Below are positions 17,928 through 21,404 of a DNA stretch of 21,404 nucleotides, piece by piece. The stretch's first letter is position 1, and every line of letters begins with the position of its first letter. Both the position numbers and the translations under genes were made by a program. A model generated the notes under the pieces. The model did not search any database. It was given only the letters and a program-made list of their open reading frames with translations, and was not told where the DNA came from. Origin of the DNA: Pelagophyceae sp. CCMP2097 (taxonomy: Eukaryota; Sar; Pelagophyceae); NCBI GenBank assembly GCA_026770575.1, contig MU657508.1, forward strand, positions 1-21,404, written 5' to 3'.

Positions 17928-18867
17928 TTATAAGTCGTCTTGGGCTTCCGGGATTTCCGCGAGGTCGGAAAAGGCGAGCGAGGACCGTCTGCCGGACTGC
18001 GTGGCGGGCCACTCGAGGGCCTCGTCGAAGATTTGGATCTGGTCGTACGATGCAGCCAGCACCTGCACGTGCGACTGCAAAGTCTGCACGTGTCGGATCA
18101 TCGCCATCAATCGCCCCGCGAGGCCTGTGCAAGGCGGTTGCGGCCGCGCGGGCCGAGGAAGCGGTCGCACATTGCGTCTCTTCGATGGCCTCGCGCCATC
18201 CCTTTTGCCGCGTCGATGCGGCGCGCGTGCTCACGGCGGATCGCGTGCGGTGCCGCTTCAGCGGCGGCGCGGCGGGTGGCAGGAGCGACTTTTGGATGAC
18301 GTCGAGGTCCCTGCTCGTCTCGGCGAGGTCGCTGCTCATCTTGCGGAGCAATTCGTCGAGGGTCGCGGCGCCGTCCCTCGGCCGATGCGTCAGCTGCTGC
18401 CGCAAGGGTTGCCGCAGGTCGACAGTCGGCTGCGGGAGCGGGAGCGACGCAACGAGCCACTCGACTTCGCCGTGCGACTTGCGGCGGCCGCCCGCCGACA
18501 CCTGCGACACCCACGACTCCTGAGACGCCTGTGACGCAGTTCGACAGAGCGCGTTGGCAAGATAGGAGAGCGGAAGGCCGTCGAGCGCGCCGTCGTCGAG
18601 GCTCCACGCCTCCGTGCCGTCAAAGTCAAACGCGGCCGAAGCTCCATCTTCGCTCGTGGCCGAAGCTCCGTCTTCGCCCGCGGCCGCGGCGCCTTCTTCG
18701 CTCGCGGCCTTCGACGTCTCGCTCGCCTCCTCCACGAGCCCGGCGGCGACCCGCAGCTCTTCGGCGACGGTCGCCAGCTCTTGCAAGAGGAGCGCGGGGA
18801 GCTCTTCGGCCGCGGGAAGTGGTTCGGCCGAGGGGGATCGGCGCCGCGGGAAGCGTTTCGGCCGCAT
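17928..18867 (-). CDS. unrecognised acidic/helical protein
   Basis: Exons 18867-18171 and 18124-17928 (46-nt intron, donor GTGCGA, acceptor CAG) give 297 residues. After a basic N terminus (MRPKRFPRRR) comes a probable coiled coil (LPALLLQELATVAEELRVAA), then an imperfect repeat of EDGAS(A)-type octads (AAAGEDGASATSEDGASAAF), and a stretch with WSLDDGALDGLPLSYLANAL. Later parts are SHGEVEWLVASLPLPQPTVD, a helical LDELLRKMSSDLAETSRDLD, a basic KRHRTRS motif that could be a nuclear signal, and a C-terminal helix (MIRHVQTLQSHVQVLAASYD) ending in EIPEAQDDL. No family is recognised. The two exons join in phase and the second is helical in keeping with the first, which supports a real gene. The upstream open frame lacks an ATG, so the start is at 18867 unless there is another exon. 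Confidence 0.65.
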
Positions 18868-18881
18868 ACCGCGCCGTCGGG

Positions 18882-18901
18882 GACAAACGCTGGCGTTTGT
18901 C
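18882..18901. repeat. 9-bp inverted repeat GACAAACGC-TG-GCGTTTGTC
   Basis: Two exact 9-nt arms separated by two bases, 15 bp upstream of the start codon of the minus-strand gene that starts at 18867. It would lie in the leader or core promoter and could be an operator-like binding site or an RNA hairpin with a very small loop. Confidence 0.5.
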
Positions 18902-19021
18902 GGAGAAGCAAGGTCGTCGGGGGCGCGCGATGCGACTCCGGGGCTCAATGGACGGGCGCGTGCCTTTGATGGCCGGTGTTCCGGCAACGCAAAATATCAA
19001 CGAAAGGTTCGGGTCGGAAAC

Positions 19022-19120
19022 ATAAACCTTACCGCCTCACGGACTGACCCTGTAATAAACCTTACCGCCTCACGGACTGACCCTGTAATAAACCTTACCG
19101 CCTCACGGACTGACCCTGTA
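19022..19120. repeat. three exact copies of a 33-bp terminal unit
   Basis: Units at 19022-19054, 19055-19087 and 19088-19120 are identical by eye, each starting ATAAACCTTACC and ending CCTGTA. One inverted copy stands at the right end (20508-20540). The unit is therefore the tip of the element, tripled on the left only. Confidence 0.92.
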
Positions 19121-19180
19121 ATTTTTGGAGACGACGTGTCTTAGGGGGAAATTTCAACGCGATGCGCGCGTCGTGGACGA

Positions 19181-19271
19181 GTCTTAGGGGGGAAGCTTAC
19201 GCAACGCGTGTCGTGGACGAGCAGGGCGCGGACGAGCAGGGTCAAACAAGGAGCCACAGAGACCGAACGGT
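19181..19271. repeat. internal direct repeat, left copy
   Basis: From GTCTTAGGGGGG through GAGACCGAACG. It matches 19595-19690 at about 90% by eye, with indels near the end (the second copy has an extra ATGTAC). Both share GGAGCCACA and CGTGTCGTGGACGAGCAGG. Confidence 0.8.
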
Positions 19272-19594
19272 TTCCAAGGGCAAAGGACGCCGCGCTTCGA
19301 GTAAGCGCACCTAGGAGTAGCGTGGAGATGACGAGCACGGTCCTACAGACGGGCGCGACCTTCTTCCCCCGAGGACGCGCGCGCGGCGTCTCTCGAGCGC
19401 TCTCAAGCTCCTTGTCTCCTGCCTCCCGAAAGTAAAAATTGTTCTGAGTGGGAATTCAAAAGATTTAAATCAGTCCCGATATTCATGACCGCTGTTTGAG
19501 CCCCTGGAGGCGGAGCCCAGAGGCGGAGCTGGTTGGGTAGAACGCCCAGCCGCGCGACGACCGAGAGCCGGAAACAGCGGCCGTAAAAACAAAC

Positions 19595-19690
19595 GTGTCT
19601 TAGGGGGCAGCTTACGCGACGCGTGTCGTGGACGAGCAGGGCGTGGACGAGCAGAGTCAAACAAGGAGCCACATGTACAGAGACCGAACG
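19595..19690. repeat. internal direct repeat, right copy
   Basis: Second copy of the block at 19181-19271. After it GTCTTAGGGGG occurs again and leads straight into the inner inverted arm at 19702. Confidence 0.8.
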
Positions 19691-19701
19691 TGTCTTAGGG
19701 G

Positions 19702-19937
19702 GGGGGATCAAGGATCTCAGGCAGTTCTCGTTGGAATGAGGCGCTGAAGGTCTCTATCGACGCGCCTTGGACCCGCAGGGTCGACCCGCACGTTTGTTTC
19801 GCGTTGCGGCGTCCCCTTGGGCGGGAGCGACGCGGCCTCGGAGGGCGCGTGAGGAGCATGCGTTCGGGCCCTTGCGGGACCCGCCGCGCGCCGGTAGCCG
19901 GCGGGAACTGCGCTTAGGCGCCCAAAACCAACCCGGC
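19702..19937. repeat. inner inverted-repeat arm, left
   Basis: 236 bp from GGGGGATCAAGG to ACCAACCCGGC; its reverse complement is found at 20112-20347 with about three substitutions and no length change. Confidence 0.93.
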
Positions 19938-20111
19938 AGCGCCCGGAACCGGCCGCAACAGCGCATCGCGGGCGTCTCGGCACCTCGGAGCGACACGGCC
20001 CGGGCCAACGCGTTTTCTCCAACAGGATTTAATCGACTCCATTTCTTGTCTCTTCTCTTCGGGCAAAAAAACATCTCGCGCGCGGGCCGCGGTCGCGGTA
20101 GCTGAGACCCG

Positions 20112-20347
20112 GCCGGGTTGGTTTTGGGCGCCTAAGCGCAGTTCCCGCCGGCTACCGGCGCGCGGCGGGTCCCGCAAGGGCCCGAACGCATGCTCCTCAC
20201 ACGCCCTCCGAGGCCGCGTCGCTCCCGCCCAAGGGGACGCCGTAACGCGAAACAAACGTGAGGGTCGACCCTGCGGGTCCAAGGCGCGTCGATAGAGACC
20301 TTCAGCGCCTCATTCCAACGAGAACTGCCTGAGATCCTTGATCCCCC
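20112..20347. repeat. inner inverted-repeat arm, right
   Basis: 236 bp from GCCGGGTTGG to CTTGATCCCCC, the inverted partner of 19702-19937. The two arms could pair into a long hairpin with a 174-nt loop. Confidence 0.93.
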
Positions 20348-20442
20348 GGCCCCGTCCTTTGCCCTTGGAAACCGTTCGATCTCTGGAGCGCCTTGTCTTC
20401 TTCTCTGCACGCCCAGCTCGTTCTCTGCTCGTCCACGTCCTG

Positions 20443-20540
20443 CTCGTCCACGACGCGCGCATCGCGTTGAAATTTCCCCCCCTAAGACACCCGTCGTCTC
20501 CAAAAATTACAGGGTCAGTCCGTGAGGCGGTAAGGTTTAT
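20443..20540. repeat. terminal inverted repeat, right end of the element
   Basis: From CTCGTCCACGACGCGCGC to GGTTTAT. It is the inverted partner of 19088-19181. Only one 33-bp tip unit is present here, against three on the left. Confidence 0.88.
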
Positions 20541-20605
20541 ATCTCCGGTTACGGGCCGGGCCTTAATTACGTTACTCTGATCGGCCCCCTTTCGGGTGGG
20601 ACGTA

Positions 20606-20642
20606 GCACCGATGGTCGCGGGTTCGAGTCCCGGCGGGTGCA
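20606..20642 (+). ncRNA. tRNA-like T-arm with acceptor end (degenerate or partial tRNA)
   Basis: GGTTCGAGTCC at 20621-20631 is a consensus Pol III box B and a canonical TTCGAGT T-loop closed by G-C pairs. GCACC at 20606-20610 pairs exactly with GGTGC at 20637-20641, followed by an A as in a discriminator base. Just before the box B, TAGCACCGATGG resembles box A. A complete cloverleaf is missing: 73 nt upstream no acceptor strand fits and no anticodon arm is seen. So this is a tRNA remnant, a tRNA-derived repeat or a tRNA minihelix, rather than a normal tRNA gene. Confidence 0.4.
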
Positions 20643-20757
20643 CGTAAGACTACTTGCCCAGGAATGTTCCCATCGTAATCTCAAGCCCCTGCGTGGCACG
20701 ATATGATTGAAAGGACTTCCCGGCAACTAGCTACGTCTCACTTAGATGGGGTGCCGT

Positions 20758-20794
20758 GGGTATATAGGAGCATGTCGTGACTCTTAATATACCC
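20758..20794. repeat. 8-bp inverted repeat GGGTATAT / ATATACCC
   Basis: Arms at 20758-20765 and 20787-20794 with a 21-nt loop. A second inverted repeat TCCTATC / GATAGGA lies at 20842-20848 and 20867-20873. The TATATA within the first arm could equally be a core promoter element. Confidence 0.5.
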
Positions 20795-20912
20795 AGTCTC
20801 CAGCGGACCAGAGCACTGGGACGCGATATCCCTTTTGCTCTTCCTATCAACACGATAATATACGTCGATAGGAGATATTCCCGCTTGGGGAATTTGAAAT
20901 TTGTAAACCCGC

Positions 20913-20993
20913 GTCCAGTGCTGTTGGGGGTCGTGATGGTGGTGTTGTGTATTGGGACTATAAAGCAGGCCGAGAGTGCGTAGCGCGACTCCC
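20913..20993. repeat. 81-bp direct repeat, copy 1
   Basis: Runs from GTCCAGTGCTG to GCGCGACTCCC and contains GGGACTATAAAGCAGGC. It is identical by eye to 21090-21170 except for one base (G/A after TATAAA). Confidence 0.93.
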
Positions 20994-21089
20994 CCCTGCT
21001 ATTTATTAAAGGTGGCGATTGTGGGCTGGCCGGTGGGTGACCTTTTAATGCATCAGACACTATGTTCTCGCCTGCGACGAAAACTCGCT

Positions 21090-21170
21090 GTCCAGTGCTG
21101 TTGGGGGTCGTGATGGTGGTGTTGTGTATTGGGACTATAAAACAGGCCGAGAGTGCGTAGCGCGACTCCC
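21090..21170. repeat. 81-bp direct repeat, copy 2
   Basis: Second copy, 177 bp downstream of the first, with TATAAAACAGGC. The flanks of the two copies differ, so this is not part of one long tandem array. Confidence 0.93.
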
Positions 21171-21237
21171 TATATTTCGGTCGTGCTCTTGTAGAGCGGT
21201 GTGTGGACCGTCGATGTCCCGTTGCACGACAGGCGCT

Positions 21238-21404
21238 TCAGGGAAGCGTGGCGAGCGCCGCGATGGTGGTCTCGGCGGCGATGAAGGTGCGGTCCCAGTC
21301 GATCGTCGGCAGGTGGCGCGCCTGGACCGAGGCCGGGTCGGCGGTGGCGGCGCGTCGGAGCCAGTCGGTGTAGTCGTCTGGGTTGATGCGCGCGTACGCG
21401 TCCA
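21238..21404 (-). CDS. C-terminal end of an unrecognised protein (partial, cut by the window edge)
   Basis: On the minus strand an open frame enters from the right edge and ends at TGA (21238-21240), coding 54 residues such as INPDDYTDWLRRAATADPA and TIDWDRTFIAAETTIAALAT. Third codon positions are strongly G/C and the peptide has a balanced, folded-protein composition, so it is probably the last exon of a real gene. No family can be named from this fragment. There is no start in the window. Confidence 0.55.
   Translation of the reverse strand, partial: DAYARINPDDYTDWLRRAATADPASVQARHLPTIDWDRTFIAAETTIAALATLP

Larger units (their letters stand above)
19022..20540. mobile_element. foldback-type non-autonomous element with long inverted repeats
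   Basis: The left end (from 19022) and right end (to 20540) are inverted copies: the sequence from ATAAACC through CGTGGACGAG at 19088-19181 returns inverted at 20443-20540 with small length changes in a G run. Inside, two 236-bp arms (19702-19937 and 20112-20347) are inverted copies with about three differences by eye. The centre (19938-20111) is single copy. The left half carries an extra ~420 bp (about 19285-19700) that the right lacks. No transposase or other credible gene is present; open frames are translations of the repeats. No clear target-site duplication was found next to the ends. Best read as a Foldback/MITE-like element moved by a transposase made elsewhere. Confidence 0.8.
20643..21237. 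other. AT-richer non-coding region with hairpins and a duplicated segment
   Basis: About 600 bp without a supported gene. Composition is much less GC-rich than the genes. It contains inverted repeats at 20758-20794 and 20842-20873, an imperfect one around ATTAAAGGT and ACCTTTTAAT at about 21005-21050, and the 81-bp direct repeat described separately. Short open frames across it have no recognisable motif. Confidence 0.5.

Noticed and set aside
19022..20540. CRISPR array
   Set aside because: The three 33-bp units are back to back without spacers, in a eukaryotic setting, and the unit recurs inverted at the other end, which fits a transposon tip.
20570..20642. Complete standard tRNA gene
   Set aside because: A 73-nt model ending at the T-arm acceptor has no matching 5' acceptor strand and no anticodon stem.
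19914..20726. Open frames inside the foldback element and toward the tRNA-like sequence
   Set aside because: They translate inverted repeats and a tRNA T-arm (the RRDSNPRP peptide is a well-known spurious product of tRNA sequence). No transposase motif is present.

Overview
The window looks like nuclear DNA of a GC-rich, gene-dense unicellular eukaryote, most likely a microalga of the stramenopile or haptophyte kind. The reasons are many very short GT-AG introns (about 32-152 nt, usually with a GTGCGT donor), eukaryote-only families (Sec1/Munc18, Calx-beta Na+/Ca2+ exchanger, Ulp1/SENP SUMO protease), a helicase-associated (HA) repeat protein of a type common in such algae, and long low-complexity acidic proteins. 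The exact taxon cannot be fixed from the sequence alone.

Layout. 1-490 is AT-richer intergenic DNA with small repeats and palindromes. 491-2848 (-) is a Sec1/Munc18 vesicle-fusion protein in six exons, and 3111-5879 (+) is a Na+/Ca2+ exchanger in four exons; the two are head to head over about 260 bp. 6428-7672 (+, perhaps with an upstream exon from 6210) is a SUMO protease with intact catalytic residues. 7997-13017 (+) is a four-exon gene for a roughly 1,620-residue acidic, TQ-rich, repeat-containing protein with two copies of a Trp/Gly-Trp domain at its C terminus. 13150-14656 (-) is a four-repeat HA protein with a signal-like N terminus. Then come three more genes on the minus strand: a 222-residue protein with a mitochondrial-type N terminus (15043-15915), a Trp-repeat protein resembling Sfi1 (16060-17639), and a 297-residue unrecognised protein (17928-18867).

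From 19022 to 20540 lies a non-coding foldback element: terminal inverted repeats tipped by a 33-bp unit (three copies on the left, one on the right) and two 236-bp inner arms that are nearly perfect inverted copies around a 174-bp centre. Right of it are a tRNA T-arm-like sequence with a Pol III box B, an AT-rich hairpin-bearing stretch, and an 81-bp direct repeat containing TATAAA. The window ends in the C-terminal coding part of a further minus-strand gene (21238-21404).

All exon joins were worked out by hand from reading frame, GT/AG (one GC/AG) boundaries and family alignment from memory. Every proposed join leaves the reading frame intact. The genes do not form an evident pathway; they look like ordinary neighbours in a compact eukaryotic genome, with the mobile or repeated DNA confined to the right end.
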